A stretch of DNA of 64,000 bases from Micromonospora chokoriensis (GTDB lineage: Bacteria; Actinomycetota; Actinomycetes; Mycobacteriales; Micromonosporaceae): positions 5,394,001-5,458,000 of the forward strand of contig NZ_LT607409.1 in assembly GCF_900091505.1 (NCBI RefSeq), in the 5' to 3' direction. Positions 1 through 26,100 of this stretch are shown here, piece by piece (positions within the stretch are counted from its first letter, which is position 1; each line of letters starts with the position of its first letter). The notes under the pieces are model-generated. The model saw nothing but the letters and a program-made list of their open reading frames with translations. It made no database searches and was not told where the DNA came from. The position numbers and the translations under genes were made by a program.

Positions 1-4603
<4,603 letters not shown>

Positions 4604-4611
4604 CGGTAGGT

Positions 4612-4619
4612 CTCCCCTT
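4612..4619 (-). promoter_or_regulatory. Ribosome binding site of P7
   Basis: AAGGGGAG on the coding strand, 8 bases before the ATG at 4603, inside the 29-bp P6-P7 spacer. It supports the chosen start. Confidence 0.8.
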
Positions 4620-4632
4620 GTGAGCGTGCGGG

Positions 4633-7600
4633 TCAGGCGATGCCGAACTTCTTGCCGAGGAGGTCGAACATCTCCTCGTCGGTGGCGTCGGCCAGGGCTT
4701 CGCCCGCGGTCTCCACCGGCTCGGCGCGCCCGTGCTTCCAGTCCGCGACGAGCGCCTGCATGCGGGTCATCAGCCGGACGTACGTGACGTCGTCCGGTTC
4801 GAGGCTGTCCAGGGCCGCCTCCAGGCGGTCCAGGTCGTCCAGCGCGGAGGTGTCCCCCGTCCCGCCGCACAGGCTGTCCAGGAAGGCGGCGAGCGTGGTG
4901 GGGTTCGGATAGTCGAAGACGAGCGTGACGGGCAGTCGCAGCCCGGTGGCGGCACCCAGGCGGTTGCGCAGTTCCACGGCGGTCACCGAGTCGAACCCGA
5001 GCTCCTGGAAGGCCTTCTTCGGTGGCACCTCGTCGGCGGAGGCGTAGCCGAGCACCGTGGCGACCTGCGTCCGTACCGTGTCGAGCAGGGCCTTGGCCCG
5101 CTCGGCCGGCGGCAGGCCCGCGAGGCGCGCGGCGGCGCTGTCGCCGGCACCGTCGGCGTCGCGGGCGATCGCCGCGAGCACCTGCTGCGCCTCCGGGATC
5201 GCGCTGACCAGAGGGCTGGGCCGGGTCGCGGTGACCGCGACGAAGAACCGCTCCCACCTGATGTCGGCGACGGTGAGGAACGGTTCGTCGTGCTCCACCG
5301 CCTGGCGCAGGGTGGTGATCGCCAGCTCGGGTGCCATTTCCGCGACGCCGTGCCGGGTCAGCAGCTCACCGAACTCGCCGTCGGCCATGCCGCCGCCACC
5401 CCAGGCGCCCCAGGCGATCGCCGTGCCGGGCAGGCCGAGCGAGCGACGGTGCTGCACCAGGGCGTCCAGGTAGGCGTTCGCGGGGGCGTAGTTGCCGACG
5501 CCGGAGCTGGCCACCGTGCCGGCGAACGAGGAGAACGTGACGAACGCGTCCAGGTCCAGGTCCCGGGTCAGCTCGTGCAGGTGGCGGGCGGAGTCCACCT
5601 TGGCGCGCAGGACGCCGTCGACGCGGTGGGTCTCCAGGGCGTCGATCACGCAGTCGTCGAGGACGGCGGCGCTGTGCACCACGGCGGTCAGCGGCGTCTC
5701 GGCGGGGATCGCGTCGATCAGCGCGGCCAGGGCGCTGCGGTCGGCGGCGTCGCAGGCGGCCACCGTGACCGTCGCGCCCAGCGCAATGAGGTCGTCGCGC
5801 AACGCCTCGGCGCCCGGTGCGTCCGGGCCGCGCCGGCTGACCAGCAGCAGGTGCTCGGCGCCGTGCGCGGCCAGCCACCGGGCCAGCTGGGAACCGAGAC
5901 CGCCGGTGCCGCCCAGGACGAGAGTGGTGCCGCGCGGCTGCCAGCGGCGAGCGGGGCTGCGGTCGCCGACCGGGGCGCGCATCAGCCGCCGGCCGAGGAG
6001 GCCGGGCGTACGGATCGCGGCCTGGTCCTCGCCTGTCGCACCGGAGAGCAGGGCGCAGAGCAGGTTGCCGCCGCGCTCGTCGAGCGTCGCCGGTAGGTCC
6101 ACCAGCCCGCCCCAGCGCTCCGGGTGTTCCAGGGCGGCCACCCGGCCGAAGCCCCAGAGCAGCGCCTGGGCCGGGTTGGCCAGGGGGTCGCCCGGTCCGG
6201 TGCCGATCGCGCCCCGCGACGCGCACCACAGTGGCGCGCCGATACCGAGGTCGCCGAGGGCCTGCACCAGGACGACGGTGGCGGCGAAACCGCGCGGGGT
6301 GGAGCGGTACCGGGCCAGGACCCGTTCGTCCAGGGCGAGCAGGGACAGCACACCGTCCGGACGGTCACAGTCGGCCGCGTCGAGGGCCAGGGTGAGCTGG
6401 GCGGCCAACGCGGTGCGGTGGACGTCGAACGGGTCGATCTCCACCGGCACCACCCGCGCGCCGCCGAGTCGCAGCGCCGAGCCGACCTCGGCCGGCAGCG
6501 GCGAGTCGATCCCGGCCGGTACGGCGACCAGCCAGGTGCCGGTGAGACGGGCCGGTCGGTCCGGGACGCGTACCCACTCGTCGCGGTAGCGCCAGCTGTC
6601 CAGCTTCGAGCCGGTCTGCCGCTGCTGCCGCCACGACGACAGGGCCGGGAGCAGGTCTCCCACCGCCGCCGGGTCGACGCCGATGGTCTCGGCGAGCACA
6701 TTCGCGTCCTGCCGCGCGACGGCGTTCCAGAAGACCGCGTCGTCGGTGCCCGGGGCCACGACGGCGGGAGTCGGGGGCCGCTGGCCGCCCAGCCAGTACG
6801 GCCGGCCCTGGAACGCGAAGGTCGGCAACGGCACGGTACGCCCCTGCGGGTGGACCGTGGCGAAGTCGACCGCGGCACCGTGCACGTACGCGGAGGCCAG
6901 CGAGTGGGTGAACCGCCGGAGCCCGCCGTCGCCGCGCCGCAGCGTGCCCAGGACCACGGCGTCGCCGCCGGCGTCCTCGGCGAGGCCGGTGAGCCCGGCG
7001 ATCAGCACCGGGTGCGGGCTGATCTCGACGATCAGGGCGTGACCGGCGTCCAGGGCGTGGTGCACGGCCAGGTCGAGGCGGACCGGGTTGCGCAGGTTGT
7101 CGTACCAGTAGGCGGCGGTCATCGCGGTGCCGTCGATCGGCGCGCCGGTGACCGTGGAGATGATCGGCACGGTGCCGGTGGTCGGGGTGATCCCGTCCAG
7201 GAGCCGGGCCAGCTCGGCCTCGATCGGTTCCACCTGGGCGCAGTGCGAGGCGTAGTCCACCTGCACCTGCCGGGCGCGGACACCGGCTGCCTGGGCGGCG
7301 GTCAGGAAGGCCGCGACGTCGGCGCCCGCGACGACCACACTGGACGGGCCGTTCACGGCCGCGACGGCGATCCCGTCGGTGAGCAGCGGTTCGACGGTGG
7401 CGAGCGGGGCGTTCACCGACACCATGCCGCCGGTGCCGGACAGGGCGAGCAGGGCGCGGCTGCGCAGGGCGACCACCTTGGCGGCGTCGGTCAGCGACAG
7501 CGCGCCGGCCACACAGGCGGCGGCGATCTCGCCCTGTGAGTGGCCGACGACAGCGCCGGGTCGTACGCCACGGGAGATCCAGGTCTCGGCGAGCGAGACC

Positions 7601-9485
7601 ATCACCGCCCAGAGCGCGGGCTGCACCACGTCGACGCGGTCCAGGGCGGTCGGGTCGGTGCAGCGCAGCACGTCCAGCAGCGACCAGTCGACGTACGGGT
7701 CGAGGGCGGCGGCGCACTCGGCGATCCGGGCGGCGAAGACCGGCTCGGTGTCGAGCAGTTCGGTCGCCATGCCGAGCCACTGCGAGCCCTGGCCGGGGAA
7801 GACGAAGAGCGGTTTGCCGGTGAGCTGCCGGTCGGCGCGGGGTGCGCTGCCGTCGGGGAACTCGGCGAGGCTCGCCAGCATCTCGTCCCGGTCGGCGCCG
7901 ACGACCACGGCACGGTGGTCGAAGGTGGCCCGGGTCGTCCACAGGGAGTGGCCGACGTCCGACGGCGTGAGCGAGGGGTGCCGCGTCAGGTGGTCGTGCA
8001 GGCGGCGGGCCTGCGCGACGAGGCCGGCCTCGGTGCGGGCCGAGATCGGCCAGGCGGCGACCGGGCCGCCGGTCGGGTCGGTGGTGTCGACGGGGGCCTC
8101 GGTCGGCGGCTGCTCCAGGATGATGTGCCCGTTGGTGCCGGAGACGCCGAACGACGACACCCCGGCCCGGCGCGGGTGCCCGGTCTGCGGCCACGGGATC
8201 GTCTCGGTGAGGACCTGGGCGGCACCCGTCGACCAGTCCACGTGTGAGGTGGGCGCGTCGACGTTGAGGGTCTTCGGCAGGATCCCGTGCTGGATGGAGA
8301 GGACCGCCTTGATCAGCCCGGCGATGCCGGCCGCCGACTGGGTGTGCCCGATGTTCGACTTGACCGAGGTGATCCAGAGCGGGTGCTCCGCCGGCCGGCC
8401 CCGGCCGTACGTCTCCAGCAGGGCCTGCGCCTCGATGGGGTCGCCGAGGGTGGTGCCGGTGCCGTGCGACTCGACGGTGTCGACCTGGTCCGGGGTGAGT
8501 CGCGCGTTGGCGAGCGCGGCCCTGATGACCCGCTCCTGGGCCGGCCCGTTGGGAGCGGTGAGGCCGTTGGAGGCACCGTCCTGGTTGGTCGCGCTGCCCC
8601 GCACGATCGCCAGGATCGGGTGGCCGTTGCGCTGCGCGTCGGAGAGCCGCTCGGCCATGATGATGCCGACGCCCTCTCCCCAGGCGGTGCCGTCGGCGGC
8701 TTCGGCGAACGGCTTGCAGCGCCCGTCCGCGGCCAGCCCTTTCTGCCTGCTGAACAGGATGAACGCGCCCGGCGCCGCCATGATCGTGACGCCGCCGACC
8801 AGGGCCAGGTCGCACTCGCGTGACCGCAGGGACTGGACGGCCCAGTGCATCGCGACGAGCGACGACGAGCAGGCCGTGTCCACGGTGACGGCCGGGCCTC
8901 CGAAGCCCAGGCTGTACGCGATCCGGCCGGACGCGACGCTGGTGGTGGTGCCGGTACCGAGGTACATGTCGACGCCCTCGGGGGCCTCGTGCAACGCGGT
9001 GCCGTAGTTCTGCTGGGTGATGCCGACGAACACCCCGGTCTGGCTGCCGCGCAGGCTCTGCGGGTTGACGCCGGCCCGTTCGATCGCCTCCCAGGACGCC
9101 TCCAGCAGCAGCCGTTGCTGCGGGTCCATGGCGAGCGCCTCGTGCGGGCTGATCCCGAAGAACGCGGCGTCGAAGTCCGCGGCGTCGTCCAGGAACGAGC
9201 CCTCCCGCACGTAGCTCTGGCCGGGTGCGTCAGCGTCCGGGCTGTAGAGCGACTCCAGGTCCCAGCCCCGGTCGGCGGGCAGGGGGCCGAGCGCGTCTCG
9301 CTCGCCGATGAGCATCTGCCAGAGGTCGTCCGGCCCGCGTACGCCTCCGGGGAACCGACAGCTCATCGAGACGATCGCGATCGGCTCCCGGTCGCGGTTC
9401 TCGGCCTCGTGCAACTGCTGTTTGGTCTCCTGAAGGGTGGTGGTGACCTTCTTGAGGAAATGGCGAAGCTTCTCGTCGTCTGCCA

Positions 9486-9486
<1 letters not shown>
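4633..9486 (-). CDS. P6: type I modular PKS, single module m12 (KS-AT-KR-ACP)
   Basis: A 1617-residue one-module PKS, the normal length for KS-AT-KR-ACP. The ATG at 9486 shares its A with the TGA of P5 (TGATG), so translation is probably coupled. A GTG one codon upstream is possible, but the ATG has the better spacing to GGAG and gives the MADDEK docking start seen in its siblings. Domains by rough residue: docking coiled coil 1-32, KS 33-460 (Cys near 202, ESHGTGT form of the first His motif), AT about 560-880 (GHSQGE near 647, VDYASHC near 742, methylmalonyl), dimerisation element FWNAVARQD then KR (NADPH motif near 1190, VLDD, FSSFAG, YAPAN near 1327), ACP Ser near 1492, C-terminal docking helices to the end (KKFGIA). 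It takes the dienoyl chain from P5 and passes it to P7. Confidence 0.97.
4880..9387 (-). other. PKS module m12: KS-AT(methylmalonyl)-KR(B)-ACP
   Basis: The AT carries [14 protein letters not shown] and VDYASHC. The KR keeps LDD, the AK Lys motif, FSS Ser and YAPAN. No DH or ER is present. Predicted addition: CH(OH)-CH(Me) placed directly after the methyl-diene made by m10-m11. The YAPAN form (Pro after Tyr-Ala) is shared with the m8 KR and differs from YAAAN elsewhere; it may mark a stereochemical subtype, but I do not call one. Confidence 0.88.
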
Positions 9487-20147
<10,661 letters not shown>

Positions 20148-20157
20148 CGCTTGCCAA

Positions 20158-20164
20158 CCCCTCC
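20158..20164 (-). promoter_or_regulatory. Ribosome binding site of P5
   Basis: GGAGGGG on the coding strand, 10 bases before the ATG at 20147, within the 38-bp P4-P5 spacer. Confidence 0.75.
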
Positions 20165-20185
20165 GGATGCGCGCAGCGTTCGGTG

Positions 20186-23100
20186 TCAGGACACCGAGAG
20201 TTGCGTGTCGATGAAGTCGAAGATCTCGTCGGCGCTGGCCGACTGGAGCTTCTCGGTGACGGTGTCGCCGGTGTGTTCGGTGGTGCCGTGCACGTCGGCC
20301 AGGAGCGCCTGCAGTCGGGCGGTGAGCTGGGCCCGCGCGCCCTTGTCGAGGGTGCGTCCGGAGATCAGACCGGCGAGCCGGTCCACTTCGGCCAGCAGCG
20401 GCAGCTCGGTGTCCGAGTCACCGACGATCCGGCCGACCAGGTGGGTGGTGAGGGCCCGGGCGGTGGGGTGGTCGAAGGCCAGGGTCGCCGGCAGCTTCAC
20501 CCCGGTCGCCACGCTGATCTGGTTGCGGAGCTGCACCGCCGTCAGCGAGTCGAATCCGAGTTCCTTGAACGCCCGGTCCGGCTCGACGGCGGCGCTGTCC
20601 GGGTGACCGAGCACCGAGGCCGCCTGGGCGCGGACCAGGTCGAGCAGGACGGCGTCCCGCTCGGCCGGGTCGAGCCCGTCGACGCGACGCAGCCACGGCG
20701 CGGTGGACGGGTCTCCGGTGCCGGCGGCCAGCGCGGCGCGTACCGCGGGCAGATCGCTGACCAGACGGGGTGGTCCGGCCGGGTGCTGCGCGGCGAAGCG
20801 GTCCCAGCCGATGTCGGCCAGCACGATCCGGGTGTCGCCGTGGTCGAGGGCCTGCCCCAGCGCGGTCAGGGCGGACGAGGTGGGCAACGGGGTGATCGCG
20901 GGGTCCGCGCCGCCGGCCTCGCTGCCCGCCCAGTCGCCCCAGGCGACCGAGGTGGCGGGCAGACCCGCGGCGAACCGCCGGGCGGCCAGGGCGTCGAGGT
21001 ACGCGTTCGTGGCGGCGTACGCGCCCTGCCCGGTGCTGCCGAGCGTCCCCGCGAGCGCCGAGAACAGCACGAACGCGGTCAGGTCGTGATCGCGGGTCAG
21101 CTCGTGCAGGTGCCGGGCGCCGGTTGCCCGGCCGGCGGCGACGGCAGCCAGCCGGTCCCCGGTGAGCCCGGTGAGCAGACCGGAGTCGCGGGTTCCGGCG
21201 AGGTGGAACACGGCGGTCAGGTCGTCGATGCCGTCGACCAGCGCGCGCAGGGCGTCGCGGTCGGCGACGTCGCAGGCGGCGATGGTCACCCGGGCGCCGA
21301 GCTGTTCCAACTCGGTACGCAGGTCGTCCGCACCGGTGGCGTCCGGACCACGACGGCTGGCGAGCACCAGGTGCTCCGCGCCGCGTCCGGCCAGCCAGCG
21401 CGCCACGTCGGCGCCGATCGCGCCGGTGCCGCCGGTGACCAGCGTGGTGCCGGTGGGCGACCAGCCGGCCGTCGGCGTCGTGCCGGTGGCCGGGGCCGGC
21501 CGCAGGCGGCGGGCGACCGCGCCGGCGGACCGGATCGCCACCTGGTTCTCGCCGGTCGCACCCGGCTCGCCGCGCAGGGTGACGGCGAGCCGGGTTCCGG
21601 CCACCGGGTCGAGAGTGTCGGGCAGATCGATCAGCCCGCCGAAGCGCTGCGGGTCCTCGGCCTCGAGCACGGGTCCAAGGCCCCAGAGCATCGCCTGGGC
21701 CGGGTGCGGCACGTCCTCGCCGGGGGCGACGGCAACCGCCCCACGGGTGACGCACCACAGCTTCGCCGGGGAACCGATGTCGCCGAGCGTCTGCAGCAGC
21801 GTCAGCGTGGCGGTCGTCCCGGTGGTGATCTGCGGGTTCTCTCGATCCGGACGGTGGTCGAGCGCGAGCAGCGACAGGACACCGGCGATCGGGATGTCGA
21901 TGTCGGAGAGCCGGTTCAGGAGCCCGGCCAGCTCGCTGCGCTCGGTGGTGGCCGGTGCGATCTCCAGGACCTCGGCGCCGTGGTCGCGCAGGGCGGCGGC
22001 GCAGTCGGTGGCGATCCGGTGCTGGTCGGTGGTGTCGGGTACGACGAGCAGCCAGGTGCCGTCGAGCCGGGGCGGGGTGCCGGCGTCCGGGATCGGGGTC
22101 CAGTCGACGGTGTAGCGCCAGGTGTCGGTGGTGCCCCTCTCCCGGCGGGTACGCCGCCAGGTGGCGAGCGCGGGCAGCAGGTCCCCGCCGTCGCCGGTGA
22201 TGCCCAGCGGGGTCAGGTCGCCGTCCTCGACGGCCTGCCAGAACTGGCTGTCGACCGGGTCGGAGGCGGCCATCGCCCCGCCACCGGTGGGCCAGTAGCG
22301 CTGGTGCTGGAACGGGTAGGTGGGCAGGTCGACGACCCGGGTGACCGGGATGACGGTGCTCCAGTCGACCGGTGCGCCGCGTACCCAGGCCTCGGCCAGG
22401 GCCCGTACGACCTGGTCGGTGCCGCCCGCGTCGCGGCGCAGGGTGCCGACGGTGGCCGCGTCGACGGTGTCGGCGATCGCGCCGGTGAGCACCGGGTGGG
22501 CGCTGACCTCGACGAAGATCCGGTGCCCGGCGGCGTACGCGGCCTCGACGGCCTGGTCCAGGCGTACCGGCTGGCGCAGGTTGCGGTACCAGTAGGCGGC
22601 GTCCATGGCACCGCCGTCCTCCACTGTGGAGAAGATCGGCACCGCGCCGGGCAGCGGCTGCACACCGTCGAGCAGGCCTGCCAGTTCGGCCTCGACCGGC
22701 TCGACGAGCGCGCAGTGCGAGGCGTAGTCCACCTTGACCCGCCTGGCCCGTACGCCGGCCGCCTCCGCGCCGGCCAGGAACGCGTCCAGGTCGGCGGGGG
22801 CGCCGGCGACGACCACGCTGGTCGGGCCGTTGACGGCGGCGACCGTCACACCGTCGGTGAGCAGCGGGGTGACCACGTCCAGACCGGCGTTGACCGAGAC
22901 CATGCCACCGGTGCCGGCGACCGCCAGCAGGGCCCTGCTGCGCAGCGCGACCACCTTGGCGGCGTCGGCGAGGGTGAGGACACCGGCGACGCAGGCCGCG
23001 GCGATCTCGCCCTGCGAGTGGCCGATCACCGCGTCCGGGGTCACGCCCCTGGCCCGCCACACCTCGGCCAACGCGACGTGCACCGCCCACAACACCGGCT

Positions 23101-26100
23101 GCACGACGTCGACCCGCTCCAGCGGGTCGTCGGAGCGCAGCACGTCCAGCAGGTTCCACTCCACGAACGGCGCGAGCGCCGCCGCGCACTCGGCGATCCG
23201 GGCGGCGAACACCGGTTCGGCGTCGAGCAGCCCGACCGCCATGCCGACCCACTGCGAGCCCTGGCCGGGGAAGACGAAGACGACAGGCGCGTCGGGGTAC
23301 GCCGAACCGGTGATCACCGAACTCGACGGCAGACCGTCGACGAGCGCGTTCAGGCCGGTGCGGTGCTCCGGGCCGAGGACCACGGCCCGCTGGCCGAACG
23401 CCGAGCGGGTAGCGGACAGCGAGTGGGCCACCTCGCCGGCCGGGGCGTCCAGCGCGGCGAGCTGCCGTGCCTGGTCGGCGACGGCCGTGCCGGTGCGCCC
23501 GGCCAGCAGCCACGGCACGTCCGGCGTCGCCGCGGCGACCTCGTCGGCGACGACCGCCGGCGCCTCCTCGATGATCACGTGGGCGTTGGTGCCGGAGACC
23601 CCGAACGACGAGACACCGGCCCGGCGCGGGCGCTCCCCCGCACGCCAGGACCGCGGCTCGGTGAGCAGCTCCACCGCGCCGTCGGACCAGTCCACCTGCG
23701 GGGTCGGTTCGTCCACGTGCAGTGTGCGGGGCAGGGTCTCGTGCCGCAGCGCCTCGACCATCTTGATGATGCCGGCGACCCCGGCGGCGGCCTGGGTGTG
23801 CCCGATGTTGGACTTGACCGACCCGAGCCACAACGGCTGGTCGGTGGGACGGTCCTGACCGTAGGTGGCGAGCAGCGCCTGCGCCTCGATCGGGTCGCCG
23901 AGTCGGGTGCCGGTGCCGTGCGCCTCCACCACGTCGACATCGGCGGCGGACAATCCGGAATTGGCCAGAGCGGCCCGGATGACGCGTTGTTGGGAAGGCC
24001 CGTTCGGCGCGGTCAGACCATTCGATGCGCCGTCCTGGTTGACAGCGGAACCGCGTACCACGGCGAGGACGCGGTGACCGTTTCGGCGGGCGTCGGAGAG
24101 CCTCTCCACGAGCAGCATTCCGACGCCCTCGGAGAATCCGGTGCCGTCGGCCGCCCCGGCGAAGGCCTTACAGCGGCCGTCCTCGGCCAGGCCCCGCTGC
24201 CGGGAGAAACCGACGAACAGCGACGGGGTGGCCATCACCGTCACGCCACCGGCCAGCGCGAGGTCGCACTCGCCGTTGCGCAGGGCCTGCGCCGCCAGGT
24301 GCAGCGCCACCAGGGACGACGAGCAGGCCGTGTCGACGGTGACCGCGGGCCCCTCCAGACCCAGCACGTAGGACACCCGGCCGGACAGGACCGCCCCGGC
24401 GTTGCCGGTGGCCAGATATCCCTCCAGACCGTCCGAGGCGCCGAACAGCACGGCGGAGTAGTCGGAACCGTTGGTGCCGGCGAAGACGCCCGTACGCGAA
24501 CCGGCGAGGCCCGCCGGGTCGATTCCGGCGCGCTCGACGGCCTCCCAGGAGGCTTCCAACAACAACCGCTGCTGAGGATCCATCGCTAATGCCTCACGCG
24601 GATTGACACCAAAGAATTCGGCATCGAACTCACCTACGTCGTAGAGAAACCCGCCGGTCCGGGTGTATGTGGTCCCAGCGTTGTCGGGATCGGGATCGAA
24701 CAACACCCCTAAATCCCAGCCCCGATCCGCAGGGAAGACACCCATGCCGTCACCGTCGGTGGCGACCAGCCGCCACAGGTCCTCCGGGGAGCCGATGCCA
24801 CCCGGGTAGCGGCAGCTCATACCGACGATGGCGATCGGCTCGTCCGCCGCCACGGCGGTCGTCGGGGCCGCGGCGGCCGGTCCGGTGTCGGCGTCCACGA
24901 GCTGCTCGCGCAGACGGGCGCTGAGGGCGTGCGGCGACGGGTGGTCGAAGACCATGGTGGCCGGCAGGCGCAGACCGGTGGCGCGGGCCAACCGGTTGCG
25001 CAGCTCGACGCCGGTGACCGAGTCGAAGCCGAGTTCCTGGAAGGTGCGGCGCGGTTCGACCGCCTCCGGCGACGGGTAGCTGAGCACCGCGGCCACCTGG
25101 GCGCGGACCAGGTCGAGCAACGTACGCCGCTGGTCCGCCTCGGACTGGCCGGCGAGCTGCCGGGCGTAGGTGTTGGCGGGTGTCGCGGTCGGGTCGCCGG
25201 CCCCGGTCGTCGAGGTGCGCGAGCGCAGCTCCCGCACCTCGGGCACCGCGTCGAGCAGCGGGGCCGCCCGGGTGGCGGTGAAGGCGACGAAGTACCGGTC
25301 CCAGGCGATGTCGGCGATGGCCAGGTACGTCTCGTCGTGGTCGACGGCGCCGCGCAGCGCCTCGATGGCGAGGGCCGGCGCCATGCCGGGCATGCCGTGC
25401 CGGTCCAGCAGGTCACCGAAGCGACCGTCGGCCAGCCCGCCACCGTCCCAGGCGCCCCAGGCCACCGAGAGGGCGTGCCGTCCGGCCGCCCGGCGTTGCT
25501 GGGCGAGCGCGTCGAGGTAGGCGTTCGCGGGGGCGTAGTTGCCCACGCCGGAGCTGGCCAGGGTGCCGGCCACCGACGAGCAGAGCATGAAGACGGACAG
25601 GTCCAGGTCGCGGGTCAGCTCGTCCAGGTTGGCCGCCGCGGTCATCTTGGCGTGCAGGGCCCGGGACATCCGGTCGACGTCGAGGGCGTCGACGACGGTG
25701 TCGTCGATCGCGGCGGCGGTGTGCACCACGGCGGTCAACGGGTGCGCGGCGGGCACGTCGGCGAGGACGGCGGCCAGCGCGTCCCGGTCTCCGGCGTCGC
25801 AGGCCGCCACGGAGACCGTGCTGCCCAGCGCGGTCAGTTCGGCGGCGAGGTCGGCGGCCCCCGGGGCGTCCGGTCCGCGACGGCTGAGCAGCAGCAGGTG
25901 CCCGACTCCGGAGCGGGCCAGCCAGCGGGCGATGTGGCCGCCGAGCGCGCCGGTGCCGCCGGTGATGAGGACGGTGCCCTCGGGGTTCCAGCGGCGGGTC
26001 GGGGCGGTCCCCGCGAGCGGCGCGCGGACCAGCCGGCGGCCGAAGACGCCGCTGCTGCGCAGTGCCACCTGGTCCTCGCCGGTGGCGCCGGAGAGGACCG

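Noticed and set aside
5366-8815. Minus-strand open frames of several hundred codons overlapping P6, P5, P4 and P2 in other frames
   Set aside because: They overlap the real PKS frames, which carry every catalytic motif, and contain only Arg/Pro/Gly-rich translation.
20183-24589. Very long open frame on the + strand (about 1470 codons), with others at 16788-20606, 31397-35986, 50479-53802 and 59818-62784
   Set aside because: These lie antisense to conserved KS, AT and KR codons. Their translations are low-complexity Arg/Gly/Val-rich sequence with no domain, and such frames are usual in GC-rich DNA where stops are rare.
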